Positions 15,346 through 23,730 of a stretch of 42,177 nt of DNA are shown in pieces. How positions within the stretch are numbered: position 1 is the stretch's first letter; each line of letters opens with the position of its first letter. Below the pieces are notes generated by a model that saw only the letters and a program-made list of their open reading frames with translations, was not told where the DNA came from and searched no databases. The translations under genes and the position numbers were made by a program. Source of the stretch: Microvirga makkahensis (lineage in GTDB: Bacteria > Pseudomonadota > Alphaproteobacteria > Rhizobiales > Beijerinckiaceae); the NCBI RefSeq assembly GCF_009830105.1, contig NZ_WURB01000032.1, forward strand, positions 1 through 42,177, read 5' to 3'.

Positions 15346-16737
15346 TTATGCCCGGAACTCCTCGATGCCGTCGAGATTCGGAGCCCCGAAGAGGCGTTCG
15401 CACCACTGCGCCAGGGCCTCGGCCTGGTGGTCGGTCCAACCGCCATACCGGGTGTTCGCCCGGAACTTGTCGAGGATCTCCGCTCGCGACAAGGGCTCGC
15501 GGGCACCGCCGCGCATATGCGGCTGGTGAGCGCTGCGCGTGCTTCCGTCCTTCAGGGTCACGATCACGGTTCCGGTGTAGTTCCGTGGGTACTCATCGTT
15601 CGGGTCGATTTCGTAGTGCACCTTACCGGCGAGCTCGAGAACGTCCGGATCGGTGATGCGCTCATCCGTGAACTGCCCCAGGCCTGCAGCGCGATTGACG
15701 AAGCCTACGGCAACGCCGAAGGGGACGCTGAACTTCGCCGAATAGGGTGTCGAGGGACGACGCTTCTCCGCAAGCGGCTCCCACAGCCGGTGCACGGTCC
15801 CCTCGCCGACCTTGCAGAGGACATCCTCGATCTGATCGGCTCCGACGCCCTCGCGAGCCAGGCGAATGGCGCAGTCGATAAATGGCTGGACCATCGTGCC
15901 GCACGCATAGGGCTTGAACGCGATGCGCGCCGCCTTCCACTCATCCCCCAGCCCGGATGTGATGCGCGAGAAGTCCGCCGCAATCTCCGGAACGCCGAAG
16001 GCGTAGAAAAAACCGTGCTCGCCCTCGAAGACGGTACGCGGCCCCTTGAAACCGGCGCGGCCGAAGAGTGCTGCTCGTAGCCCCGCTTGAGCGGCCCATC
16101 CCGGATGGATGCGCTTCGTCCAGGTGCCTTCAGCGAGATATTCGATGATGCCCGACGCGAAACTTGCCGCAACGCCGAGGGAGTCGACCATCTGCGTCGG
16201 GGTGAGGCGGAGTGCCGTACCAACGCCTGCGGCAGCGCCAAGGGCTCCGATAATCGCGGTCGGATGGAAACCGGCCCGGTGCTGGGCCGTCGGCGCGACG
16301 ATCGCCATGCGGCACATCAGCTCCGCGCCAACTGCGATACCGCGCAGCGCGTCCTCTCCGCTTCGTCCGTAGCGCTCGCAGGCAGCAAGGACGGCCGGCA
16401 CGATCACCGCGCTGGTGTGTACGGGCGTTCCTTCGAAGGTATCGTCGTAATCCTCGCCGTGGGATGCGGTTCCGTTGACCAATGCAGCGCCGGCGGCATC
16501 GAAGCCTTGCGCATGGCCGAAGGCCGTGCATCCGCCCTTGCCTTCCCAAGCGGAGACGATGGCCTGCACGTATTCCTCGTGGCGGGCCGACACGCTCAGA
16601 CCGGCATGGTCGATGAGCGCGGATGTCGCTATCTCCCGAAGTTCGCTGGGGAGCGAGGCTCCGTCCAACGCGCAGGCCCACGCAGCGAACTGCTCCGCAA
16701 TCGCCTGTCCGGGCGGGGGCGCATTCTCTTTAGCCAT
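15346..16737 (-). CDS. MmgE/PrpD family protein 3
   Basis: A 463-residue MmgE/PrpD protein with HGEDYDDT starting at His93, the His region AGFHPTAIIG, the Lys region WTKRIHPGWA and KPYACGTMVQP. The main active-site positions are kept, but TKRIHPGW and VQP are distinct from the other copies and point to another substrate. The start is ATG 16737 (MAKENAPPPG) with GGAGA upstream; a longer frame has no ribosome site. It is the last gene of the operon tctC-tctB-tctA-mmgE, which gives the clearest case here of one TTT system feeding one MmgE/PrpD enzyme. Confidence 0.93.
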   Translation of the reverse strand: MAKENAPPPGQAIAEQFAAWACALDGASLPSELREIATSALIDHAGLSVSARHEEYVQAIVSAWEGKGGCTAFGHAQGFDAAGAALVNGTASHGEDYDDTFEGTPVHTSAVIVPAVLAACERYGRSGEDALRGIAVGAELMCRMAIVAPTAQHRAGFHPTAIIGALGAAAGVGTALRLTPTQMVDSLGVAASFASGIIEYLAEGTWTKRIHPGWAAQAGLRAALFGRAGFKGPRTVFEGEHGFFYAFGVPEIAADFSRITSGLGDEWKAARIAFKPYACGTMVQPFIDCAIRLAREGVGADQIEDVLCKVGEGTVHRLWEPLAEKRRPSTPYSAKFSVPFGVAVGFVNRAAGLGQFTDERITDPDVLELAGKVHYEIDPNDEYPRNYTGTVIVTLKDGSTRSAHQPHMRGGAREPLSRAEILDKFRANTRYGGWTDHQAEALAQWCERLFGAPNLDGIEEFRA

Positions 16738-16756
16738 TTCGTTCTCCACATGAGCA

Positions 16757-16788
16757 GGCGCGGGAATACCCCATGCATCCCCCGCGCC
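16757..16788 (-). repeat. Hairpin between tctA (system 2) and MmgE/PrpD 3
   Basis: An 8-bp GC-only stem (GGCGCGGG pairing with CCCGCGCC) encloses a 16-base loop in the 77-base gap between the two genes. No U-run follows. It may act as an mRNA-stability element between the transporter and enzyme parts of the operon. Confidence 0.4.
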
Positions 16789-16814
16789 GACGGATCGGAT
16801 TGTCAATGATCCTG

Positions 16815-18329
16815 CTACTGGGCCTGCGGTAACGCGATCACCAACGGCTTCCTCCAGCGACGGATCTCTCTCACCGCCGAGACGCCGATGACGAGAGCCG
16901 CGCAGGTGAGAAGGCCGAGGCTGACATTGTCCTGCAGGAAGACGATGTGATCCCCGTTCGTCATCAGCAGGGCGCGCCGATAGTTGGACTCGATCATGTA
17001 GCCGAGCACGAGGCCCAGGATCAGGGGCAGGTGCGGAAAGCCGAGGACGCGCATGACATAGCCGACGATGCCCGCCGCCAGGACGATCCAGAGATCGAAC
17101 AGGCTGTGATCGATCGAATAGACGCCGGATACGACGAGACCGAAGATGGCCGCCATCAGGTAAGGCTTAGGCCGTTTCACAAGCCAGATGCACGGCCCGA
17201 GAATGACCATGCCGAGGAGGAACATCAGCAGGTTGGCCGTGAAAAGACCACCGAAGAGTCCATAGACGATTTCCGGATTCGACGTGAACAGGAGCGGACC
17301 GGGCTGCAGGCCATGGATGAGGAAGCCGCCGAGAAGGATGGCCGTCGAATTCGACCCGGGAATGCCGAAGCTCAGAGTGGGAACGAGCGCAGTGGCGGAG
17401 ACGACGTTGTTGGCGGTCTCCGGAGCGATCACGCCCTCCTCCGAGCCATGGCCGAATTTTTCCGGCTCTTTCGACCACCGCCGGGCCTCGTTGTAGGACA
17501 GGAAGGCTGCGACCGATCCGCCTGCACCAGGAATGGCTCCTTCGACAGCACCCAGCGCGCAACCGATGCCTTGCGCACGACGCAGGCGCCACAGGGTCTT
17601 CAAGCTCGGGAGCTTGAGGGTCGCCTTGCCTGCTTCTGACACTGCCCCTTCCCGCCACCTGCTCTCGCCCGCCTGAACCATAAGTTCCGATAACGCGAAG
17701 ATGCCGAGCATAATCAGGATGAAGTGGATGCCCTCGAGCAGATTGGGATCGCCGAAGGTAAACCGACTGACTCCTGAGATCGGATCCGTTCCGACGGTCG
17801 CAATCATCATGCCGAGCACGCCTGCGATCAGCCCCTTCAGCAGAGCTCCTTCCGACAGCGAGGCAATGACGCTGATGCCGAGAATGCCCATCGCGAAATA
17901 AGCAGGCGGCGTAAAGAGAAGCGCGAGGTTTGCAAGAGACTCGGTGAGTGTCGTGAGCAGGATCAGCCCGAACAAACCGCCGATCGTGCCGCCGACGAGA
18001 GAAAGGCCGAGGGCCTCGCCACCGCGGCCCTGCAAGTGCATGGCATAGCCGTCGATCGTCGTTGCCGCAGCAGAATTCGTTCCCGGCGTGCGAATGAGGA
18101 TGGCCGGAATGGAGCCGCCGTATTCAGCGCCGACATAGACGGAAGCAAGAAGGACGACGGCGACAAGAGGCGGAAGGCTGTAGGTGAAGGGAAGCAGCAG
18201 GGCCATCGCGATCGATGGCGAGACACCCGGAAGCGCGCCGCCCAGAATACCCCAGAGGACGCCGCCGCATGCCGCCGCCAAAACGGGCATTGAAGACACG
18301 GCATGCCACGCGTAGGAGAGGCCTTCCAT
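16815..18329 (-). CDS. TTT permease, large subunit (TctA family), system 2
   Basis: A 504-residue TctA-family permease. Landmarks are GILGGALPGVSPSIAMALLLP, EYGGSIPAILIRTPGTNSAA with DGYAMHLQGRGGEALG, and in the second half GAIPGAGGSVAAFLSY and FGIPGSNSTAILLGG. About ten to twelve membrane segments are expected. The ATG has TTGGAG upstream. It follows tctB by 52 bases and precedes MmgE/PrpD 3. The sequence is clearly diverged from the system 1 and 3 permeases, so it is not a recent duplicate. Confidence 0.95.
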   Translation of the reverse strand: MEGLSYAWHAVSSMPVLAAACGGVLWGILGGALPGVSPSIAMALLLPFTYSLPPLVAVVLLASVYVGAEYGGSIPAILIRTPGTNSAAATTIDGYAMHLQGRGGEALGLSLVGGTIGGLFGLILLTTLTESLANLALLFTPPAYFAMGILGISVIASLSEGALLKGLIAGVLGMMIATVGTDPISGVSRFTFGDPNLLEGIHFILIMLGIFALSELMVQAGESRWREGAVSEAGKATLKLPSLKTLWRLRRAQGIGCALGAVEGAIPGAGGSVAAFLSYNEARRWSKEPEKFGHGSEEGVIAPETANNVVSATALVPTLSFGIPGSNSTAILLGGFLIHGLQPGPLLFTSNPEIVYGLFGGLFTANLLMFLLGMVILGPCIWLVKRPKPYLMAAIFGLVVSGVYSIDHSLFDLWIVLAAGIVGYVMRVLGFPHLPLILGLVLGYMIESNYRRALLMTNGDHIVFLQDNVSLGLLTCAALVIGVSAVREIRRWRKPLVIALPQAQ

Positions 18330-18381
18330 CTTTACGCTCCAATCACAATTAAATGAGTTCGCAGGCGCGCCGGTTCGGCGC

Positions 18382-18867
18382 TCAGCCTACAAGCGCCGGC
18401 CAGAAGCCCGCTGGCAGGGGGACATCCAGAAGGCGGACGAACATCAGGTAAAAGAATCCCGCACCCAGAGCCGCGAAAAGCAGGAGCCCGAATGATGGAC
18501 GCTTTCCGTTGTAGAGGGCTACCGTGAGCAGCAGCAGGCCTACCGAGAGCATGTAGCCGAGATAGGGAACTACGATGAGGTAGACCGCACCGATCGCGAT
18601 CATGCCGGCGGCCCAAAGATGGCGGGCAATGTTCCCGCTCCTGCGCTTCGGCTCGGCAGGAACGGCGGGCCCTGCTGCCTTCATCGCCAGAAGCGATTGG
18701 ACAATCAGGCCCGCCGATAGAACGCCGAGTGCTATTGCAAGCAGCTTCGGCAGACCGTCAGCCCCTACGGTACCACCAAGTTGGCTTTTCGGAATGGCGT
18801 CGGCTGCGAACCAGAAGACCACCGCAAAGATGAAAAGCAGGATCGCAGTAATCAGAGTGCCTCGCAT
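18382..18867 (-). CDS. TTT permease, small subunit (TctB family), system 2
   Basis: A 161-residue membrane protein with a first helix at residues 5-23 and further helices at about 40-62, 85-125 (probably two) and 133-150. It fits TctB by length, topology and position. GGGAGAG precedes the ATG at 18867. Only 27 bases separate it from tctC, with no strong hairpin between, unlike the other two TTT operons here. Confidence 0.9.
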   Translation of the reverse strand: MRGTLITAILLFIFAVVFWFAADAIPKSQLGGTVGADGLPKLLAIALGVLSAGLIVQSLLAMKAAGPAVPAEPKRRSGNIARHLWAAGMIAIGAVYLIVVPYLGYMLSVGLLLLTVALYNGKRPSFGLLLFAALGAGFFYLMFVRLLDVPLPAGFWPALVG

Positions 18868-18894
18868 GGTCGCTCTCCCGAAAGGCCCGTGACC

Positions 18895-19863
18895 TTAGTC
18901 CGTCGTAATGCCGTACTTCTGGAAGAAGGCTTTTTGTCCTTCGGCGAACTCAGCCGTGAACTTCTTGTACTCTTCCTGACTCATGTAGTCCGGCACGAGA
19001 GCATCCTTTTCGTACCAGGCTTTGAAGTCCGGCGCCTCGAGAACCTTCTGGATTCCGCTCTCCCACGCAGCGACGACATTCTTGGGGAGGCCTTTGGGGC
19101 CCGCAATGCCGCGGAACTTGCGCACGACGAGGTTAATGCCCTGCTCCTTCGCGGTCGGCACATCGGGGAACTGCTTGAGACGCTGGTTGGTGTAGCTTGT
19201 AATCAGCCTGATCTTACCCGCATCGATCTGTCCGCGCAGTTCCGCAATTTCGCCGATGCCGACATTGGCCGTTCCGTTGAGGACACTGAGCATTACATCA
19301 CCACCGCCATCATGGGTGATGATCGTCATCTCGGCGCTGGTCTCGGCCTTGAGCTGCTCCATGACCTGCCGGTCGAGAGAGCCCGGCGTGCTCACGCCGA
19401 CGCGAACCTGGTTGGGGCGCTTCTTGGCGTCTTCGATGACATCCTTCAGCGTCTTGTACGGGCTGTCAGCGCGCACGAAGACGATCTGCGGATCCTGGAA
19501 GAGGTTCACGACCGGATCGAGATCCTCGTAAGTCTTTTCAGGCTTGCTGAGGAGGGACGTGTTGATGTAGCTCGGCGTCGTGCCGTAGAAAATGCTGCCG
19601 TCGGCAGGCGAGTTCGCCAAATGCGCGACTGCCTTGGCGCCGGCGCCGCCGCGGACGTTCTCTACCGCGAACGTCACGCCCATGATGGGCGAGAGATGCT
19701 TCACGAGTTCGCGCAGAAAGACGTCGGTTCCGCCGCCCGGGCTGGAATGCGTGATGAGTTTGACCGTCTTGTGCGGATACTCGGCGGCCAATGTTGGCTG
19801 TGTCATCAGGCTGGCTGCGGCCAACCCGGCACAGAGCGCCAATTTGATCTGGGTGAATTTCAT
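18895..19863 (-). CDS. TTT periplasmic substrate-binding protein (TctC family), system 2
   Basis: A 322-residue TctC-family binding protein. A Sec signal peptide ends near residue 27 (TQPTLAAEYP). The mature protein has YPHKTVKLITHSSPGGGTD (ligand loop), AVENVRGGAGAKA (NxxGGAG motif) and DVPTAKEQGI, all family-typical. AGGAGG lies before ATG 19863. It is first in the operon tctC-tctB-tctA-mmgE. A region with TTGTATAC and a perfect palindrome lies about 60 bases upstream and is the likely control point. The ligand is unknown; MmgE/PrpD at the operon end suggests a polycarboxylate. Confidence 0.93.
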   Translation of the reverse strand: MKFTQIKLALCAGLAAASLMTQPTLAAEYPHKTVKLITHSSPGGGTDVFLRELVKHLSPIMGVTFAVENVRGGAGAKAVAHLANSPADGSIFYGTTPSYINTSLLSKPEKTYEDLDPVVNLFQDPQIVFVRADSPYKTLKDVIEDAKKRPNQVRVGVSTPGSLDRQVMEQLKAETSAEMTIITHDGGGDVMLSVLNGTANVGIGEIAELRGQIDAGKIRLITSYTNQRLKQFPDVPTAKEQGINLVVRKFRGIAGPKGLPKNVVAAWESGIQKVLEAPDFKAWYEKDALVPDYMSQEEYKKFTAEFAEGQKAFFQKYGITTD

Positions 19864-19920
19864 TGCTTCCTCCTGTCACCGATGAAGCTGCCTTAGCGGC
19901 AGTCTTAGTCGAGAATGTTT

Positions 19921-19938
19921 TTGTATACTGTCGACAGT
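19921..19938. promoter_or_regulatory. TTGTATAC operator with adjacent 12-bp palindrome
   Basis: TTGTATAC (19921-19928) overlaps the perfect palindrome ACTGTCGACAGT (19927-19938), about 60 bases before tctC of system 2. TTGTATAC recurs at 20962, 23601 and 26565, each upstream of a gene. The palindrome contains the TGT-N2-ACA core of class A sites, so both operator types may meet here. Confidence 0.55.
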
Positions 19939-20010
19939 TTATAATCGACCATTCTGGAACGGATATCAAGTGCCCTGACGTTCAAGCCTGTAAATAATCC
20001 TGTAGGCTGC

Positions 20011-20886
20011 TCACGGCATGAAGAGACCACCGCTGACATGAATGGTTTGGCCCGTGATGAAGCCGCCTGTGGGAAGGCAGAGCATACGAACGACTTCCGC
20101 TACATCCTCTGGGGCGCCGTCATGCCCGACGAGCGGCTGACCGCCTCCGGGAAGGGAGACGCTGTGCCCCGAGGTCTCCGAGCGCTTTCCGCCGATCTTG
20201 CCCGGAACAACACAATTCACTGTGATCCCATGTTCGGCGAATTCGACGGCGAGAGCACGTGTCATTCCAGTCAACCCGCTCTTGGCCGTTGCGACATGTG
20301 CACGGTTGTAGGCTCCGGTGTGAGCGCTTACTCCGCCGATGTTGATGATGCGCCCATGCTTGGCCCTGACCATGTGGGACAGAACGGCCCGGGATCCTAG
20401 GAAAGCTCCCTCGAGGATAACGCTGGTGATCTCCCGCCATTCAGCCAGGGACATCTGCGTGAAGGGGACTTCCCGCCTAATGGCTGCGTTATTGATGAGA
20501 ATGTCGACATGCCCGAAAGTCTCGATCACCTTCGTGACCATGCCTTCGACATCAGCCTCGTTGGTGACATCCGCGAGATGAACCAGAGCCCGACCGCCAG
20601 CAGCCTCCACTTCCTTCGCAGTAGCCTCGGCCTCATCACGGGACGACTTCGCGTTGATGACGACTGTAGCCCCCTCACGAGCCAAAGAAAGAGCCATGGC
20701 CCTGCCAATGCGCCGGACCCCTCCGGTTACGATCGCCACCTGCCCGTCGAGCGTCTTCCTATCGTCCACGACTTTCTCCCGTATCCCTGATCCGCGCAAT
20801 GCCAGGGTCTTGTCGGCCACATGATTTGGAGGCCTGGGCTCTCCAGCAGTCAGCTCGGCGAGAAGGCTTTGCAACTTAGTTGCCAT
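20011..20886 (-). CDS. SDR family oxidoreductase 2, atypical active site
   Basis: A 291-residue SDR with an N-terminal extension of about 47 residues before the Rossmann motif (VTGGVRRIG, 53-61). NNAAIRRE and VNCVVPGKIGG are present, and the C-terminus has FITGQTIHVSGG. Around the active-site Lys202 the sequence is RAHVATAKSGL, so Val198 stands where the Tyr of YxxxK belongs; Tyr193 is nearby. Like the SDR at 7379 it belongs to a variant group whose chemistry may differ from simple ketoreduction. It is a single-gene unit, preceded by a TTGTATAC operator at 20962 and followed by the TTT operon of system 2. It probably works on a related carboxylate. Confidence 0.88.
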   Translation of the reverse strand: MATKLQSLLAELTAGEPRPPNHVADKTLALRGSGIREKVVDDRKTLDGQVAIVTGGVRRIGRAMALSLAREGATVVINAKSSRDEAEATAKEVEAAGGRALVHLADVTNEADVEGMVTKVIETFGHVDILINNAAIRREVPFTQMSLAEWREITSVILEGAFLGSRAVLSHMVRAKHGRIINIGGVSAHTGAYNRAHVATAKSGLTGMTRALAVEFAEHGITVNCVVPGKIGGKRSETSGHSVSLPGGGQPLVGHDGAPEDVAEVVRMLCLPTGGFITGQTIHVSGGLFMP

Positions 20887-20961
20887 TATCCATCTGCCAT
20901 CTCGTATCCATCTACCGTCTCGCGGTCATTGCAGTCAGTCTGAAGACCCCGACCCAAATTT

Positions 20962-20985
20962 TTGTATACGATAGTGCACAGTATC
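20962..20985. promoter_or_regulatory. TTGTATAC operator before SDR 2
   Basis: TTGTATAC at 20962-20969 is followed by GATAGTGCACAGTATC, an imperfect inverted repeat around GTGCAC. It is 76 bases upstream of the SDR start. The layout resembles that at 19921, where a palindrome also follows TTGTATAC directly. Confidence 0.5.
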
Positions 20986-21076
20986 TGCATTCGATCAAGT
21001 TACAACCGCGAACTCTACTTTCACCGGAATACTGGGATACGCACCGAAACTGCTCGGATGCACCTGAAACGCTGCG

Positions 21077-22174
21077 TCAGCTGCGTGACTGCTTGTGTCC
21101 GAAGATGGCGTCGAGAAGCCTGAACAGGCCGAGCCTCGTGAAGAGATTGTAGAAGTGGAGCGTGAAACCGTTCACGAGGAAAGCGCGGACCACATGGAAG
21201 GCGGTCACGAGGGCGACATTCAGGTGCAGCACCTGGGCTGTAAGAGCCATCTCCGCCATGCCGCCTGGAGACGATCCCAGAGCTGCGCTCGCGACATCGA
21301 TTGCAGTCGCAATGGATAGGAGCCAAGCATAGCCGAAGAGCAGTGCAGCCAGCAGGATGGTGAAGGCGGCGCTGATGGCAGCCAGGCGCGGCAGGCGCTC
21401 TAGGCTTTCGCGACGGAACCTCGATCCGATCGAGATGCCGATGAAGAACTGACCCAGGGAGAACAGCACACCCGGCATTCGTCCCGCGAGAAGCCCGGTT
21501 GCGGCAACGACGGCCGCGCCGATGATGGCTCCCACAGTCCAGGGATTGTTGACGCGCAGGAGCCGCGTGAGAGCCACACCTGCCAGCCCAGCAAGAAGAG
21601 CGAGGCCAGCATGCAGCCATGAAAGACGGACCTGTGCGACCTGGTCATTCATGCCGCCGTCAATTCCCAGCGCGATGATGAGGGGTGGCATCAGGCAGAC
21701 AAGCAGCGCCACGCGGAGAGCCTGGGAGAGCGCGATCGGCTCCGCCTGCGCCCCCACCGACGTGCCGACATTCGCCATTTCGGACAGACCGCCTGGGGTG
21801 AGGGAGAAAAATGCGGTCTTGTGGTCGATCTTGCCGAGCAGCGCGAGCGGCACGGACAGGGTCGCCGAGAGAAGAATGGCTACGAACGCCGTCAGGACCA
21901 TCAAGGGCGCCCACAGCATGATGACTTGAAGAGCCGCCGCGGTCACGTTGAGGCCAACGCTCGTTCCGACGACCGCCTGCCCCAGCCGCCTGCCCATCGT
22001 CGGTGCAAAGACTGGGTATCCGGCAGCGGATGAGAGGGCTGTTGCGATCAGGGGACCGAGGACCCAGGCCAGGGGGACATGAGCCCAGGACGCCAGGAAG
22101 CCCAGTCCGAGGGCCAGTAAGAGCGTCAGAAGAGCTGGCGGCGGCGGAATGCGCCATTTGGAGATCAGGCGCAT
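21077..22174 (-). CDS. AbrB-duplication family membrane protein 2 (putative permease)
   Basis: A 365-residue polytopic protein with the two-half AbrB-duplication pattern: HVPLAWVLGPLIATAL, GQAVVGTSVGLNV and PGGLSEMANVG in the first half; NNPWTVGAIIGAAVVAA, IGISIGSRFRRE and SSPGGMAEMALTA in the second. It is clearly paralogous to the protein at 6265 but far from identical. The start is ATG 22174, overlapping the 3' end of the MmgE/PrpD 4 gene by 10 bases, which indicates translational coupling. The recurring pairing with MmgE/PrpD supports a transport role for the same acids. The substrate and direction of transport are unknown. Confidence 0.85.
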   Translation of the reverse strand: MRLISKWRIPPPPALLTLLLALGLGFLASWAHVPLAWVLGPLIATALSSAAGYPVFAPTMGRRLGQAVVGTSVGLNVTAAALQVIMLWAPLMVLTAFVAILLSATLSVPLALLGKIDHKTAFFSLTPGGLSEMANVGTSVGAQAEPIALSQALRVALLVCLMPPLIIALGIDGGMNDQVAQVRLSWLHAGLALLAGLAGVALTRLLRVNNPWTVGAIIGAAVVAATGLLAGRMPGVLFSLGQFFIGISIGSRFRRESLERLPRLAAISAAFTILLAALLFGYAWLLSIATAIDVASAALGSSPGGMAEMALTAQVLHLNVALVTAFHVVRAFLVNGFTLHFYNLFTRLGLFRLLDAIFGHKQSRS

Positions 22175-23544
22175 AAGGCGAGCAGATCCCGAACGTCTTC
22201 CAGCCGGTCGAGCGACCAAATCGCATCGCGTGCTCTCAGCGCCCTCTCCTGCCCGATGACGGGCGATGAGTTTGCGAGAAACTTGCTCTCGATTGCGCTG
22301 TCGGACATGGGATTGTCGACCGTTCCGCTCGCATGATCCACCAGGTGCTCGTAGCGTGCGCCCGATTGCGTCACGACGGCAGCCCAGGCCTGATCCTTGC
22401 GCAGGCTTTCGTCCATCCGGGCGCTGACCCGCTCGCGGAGCGCGGCCACATTCGGATCGAACGCTCGTTTGTCGGTATACTGCGCGACGCCCGCGGCTCC
22501 GTCGAGGAACGACACCGCTGCGGTGTGGGAAAGGCTGAACTTGGACTTCAGGCCCGTCTTCGGGTTGGCCACGCCTGTGATCGTGACCGCCAGCGGATTG
22601 ACGCGCAGTTCGATGGCGACCACATGCTCATTCTTCGGTACCTTTGCCGCCAGCGCGATCATGGCGTCGATGGTCGGGTGAAGAACGACTCCGCAGGCAT
22701 AGGGCTTGTGGCCGTTGCGCGTGATCTCCCACCGCTCTCCCAGCTGATCGAGAATGAGCTCCGTCGCAGCGTCCTTGCTGTAGATCCGGCAGAATCCGCG
22801 CTTTCCCTCGAGGATTTCATCGGAACTGTCGAAGCCGCGTTGCGCAAGCAGCGCCGCCAGCACGCCGCTGGACCCGGCCTTGCCTGCATGGAACGACTTG
22901 CACATCGTCCCGCGATTCTGCTGCATTCCCGCAGCTTGGGTCGCCGCAATGCCGAGCGCATTGGTCAACTGCTGCGCATCGAGGCCCAGCAGCTTCCCTG
23001 CCGCGGCTCCGGCGGCAATGGAGCCGAGCGTTCCGGTCAGATGCCAGCCGCCTGCGTGATGCCCAGGCGCCCCCTGCCCGGCACGCACGCCAGCCTCAAA
23101 GCCGGCACAATAGGCCGCGATGAGATCCCGGCCGGTGAACGGGCTTCGCTCCGAAAGCGCGAGGAGCGCGGACAGAACCGGCGAACTTGCGTGAAGGACA
23201 ACCCCGCCCATGTGGGTGTCGTCGAAATCGAGAACATGCCCCATCTGACCATTGGCGATGGGTGCCTCAAGGAGGCCTATTTTCATCTGCCGGCCGAGCA
23301 CGGTGGCCTGGGAAGCCCCTCCGAGATCGGAGAGAACGCCGACCAGTTTCGTGATGGTCGGATGCTGGCTTCCGGCGAGCGCGCAACCGATCCAATCCAT
23401 CACGCCGCGCCGCCCCTCATGAACAGCCTTCTCGGGCAGGTCTTCGAACGTGAAGGATGACAGGAAAGAGCATAGGTCCTTCGTGACGTTCAGGTCGAGG
23501 GCGGCAGCCCCATAATCCATTTGAGTTGCGAACTGGCTGCTCAT
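22165..23544 (-). CDS. MmgE/PrpD family protein 4
   Basis: A 459-residue MmgE/PrpD protein with HVLDFDDTH at residues 103-111, the His region GGWHLTGTLG, the Lys region CKSFHAGKA and KPYACGVVLHP. All key positions are conserved and the pattern is closest to MmgE/PrpD 2. The start is ATG 23544 (MSSQFATQMD) with GGGAGG upstream; the longer frame would include the TTGTATAC site and is rejected. It overlaps the AbrB-type permease gene, making a two-gene unit divergent from MmgE/PrpD 5. Confidence 0.93.
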   Translation of the reverse strand: MSSQFATQMDYGAAALDLNVTKDLCSFLSSFTFEDLPEKAVHEGRRGVMDWIGCALAGSQHPTITKLVGVLSDLGGASQATVLGRQMKIGLLEAPIANGQMGHVLDFDDTHMGGVVLHASSPVLSALLALSERSPFTGRDLIAAYCAGFEAGVRAGQGAPGHHAGGWHLTGTLGSIAAGAAAGKLLGLDAQQLTNALGIAATQAAGMQQNRGTMCKSFHAGKAGSSGVLAALLAQRGFDSSDEILEGKRGFCRIYSKDAATELILDQLGERWEITRNGHKPYACGVVLHPTIDAMIALAAKVPKNEHVVAIELRVNPLAVTITGVANPKTGLKSKFSLSHTAAVSFLDGAAGVAQYTDKRAFDPNVAALRERVSARMDESLRKDQAWAAVVTQSGARYEHLVDHASGTVDNPMSDSAIESKFLANSSPVIGQERALRARDAIWSLDRLEDVRDLLALCA

Positions 23545-23600
23545 CCTGGCCTCCCGAGCCAATGATCGTTTCAAATTGTTCTCTGGCGCTTTGTCCTTAT

Positions 23601-23629
23601 TTGTATACGTTAGCATCCAGAGAATGCAA
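23601..23629 (-). promoter_or_regulatory. Promoter with TTGTATAC operator in the divergent MmgE region
   Basis: TTGTATAC at 23601-23608 lies between the divergent MmgE/PrpD 4 and 5 genes. On the minus strand TTGCAT (complement of 23624-23629) and TATACA (complement of 23602-23607) are 16 bases apart, a reasonable sigma-70 promoter whose -10 box lies inside the operator. Confidence 0.55.
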
Positions 23630-23730
23630 CAACAGCAATCCTCCAAAGAGGATCAAGAATGCGGGAAAGTCTGTGCCTGCCACCGAAGCAGGCCGGGCGA
23701 TTTCAGCGGCAATGCAAGAGGAAGCCTCCC

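Noticed and set aside
18781..19896. 371-residue plus-strand open frame
   Set aside because: Antisense to tctC of system 2, which has a signal peptide and family motifs. The plus-strand translation is low-complexity and charged.
22333..23460. 375-residue plus-strand open frame
   Set aside because: Antisense shadow of MmgE/PrpD 4, whose active-site motifs are complete.
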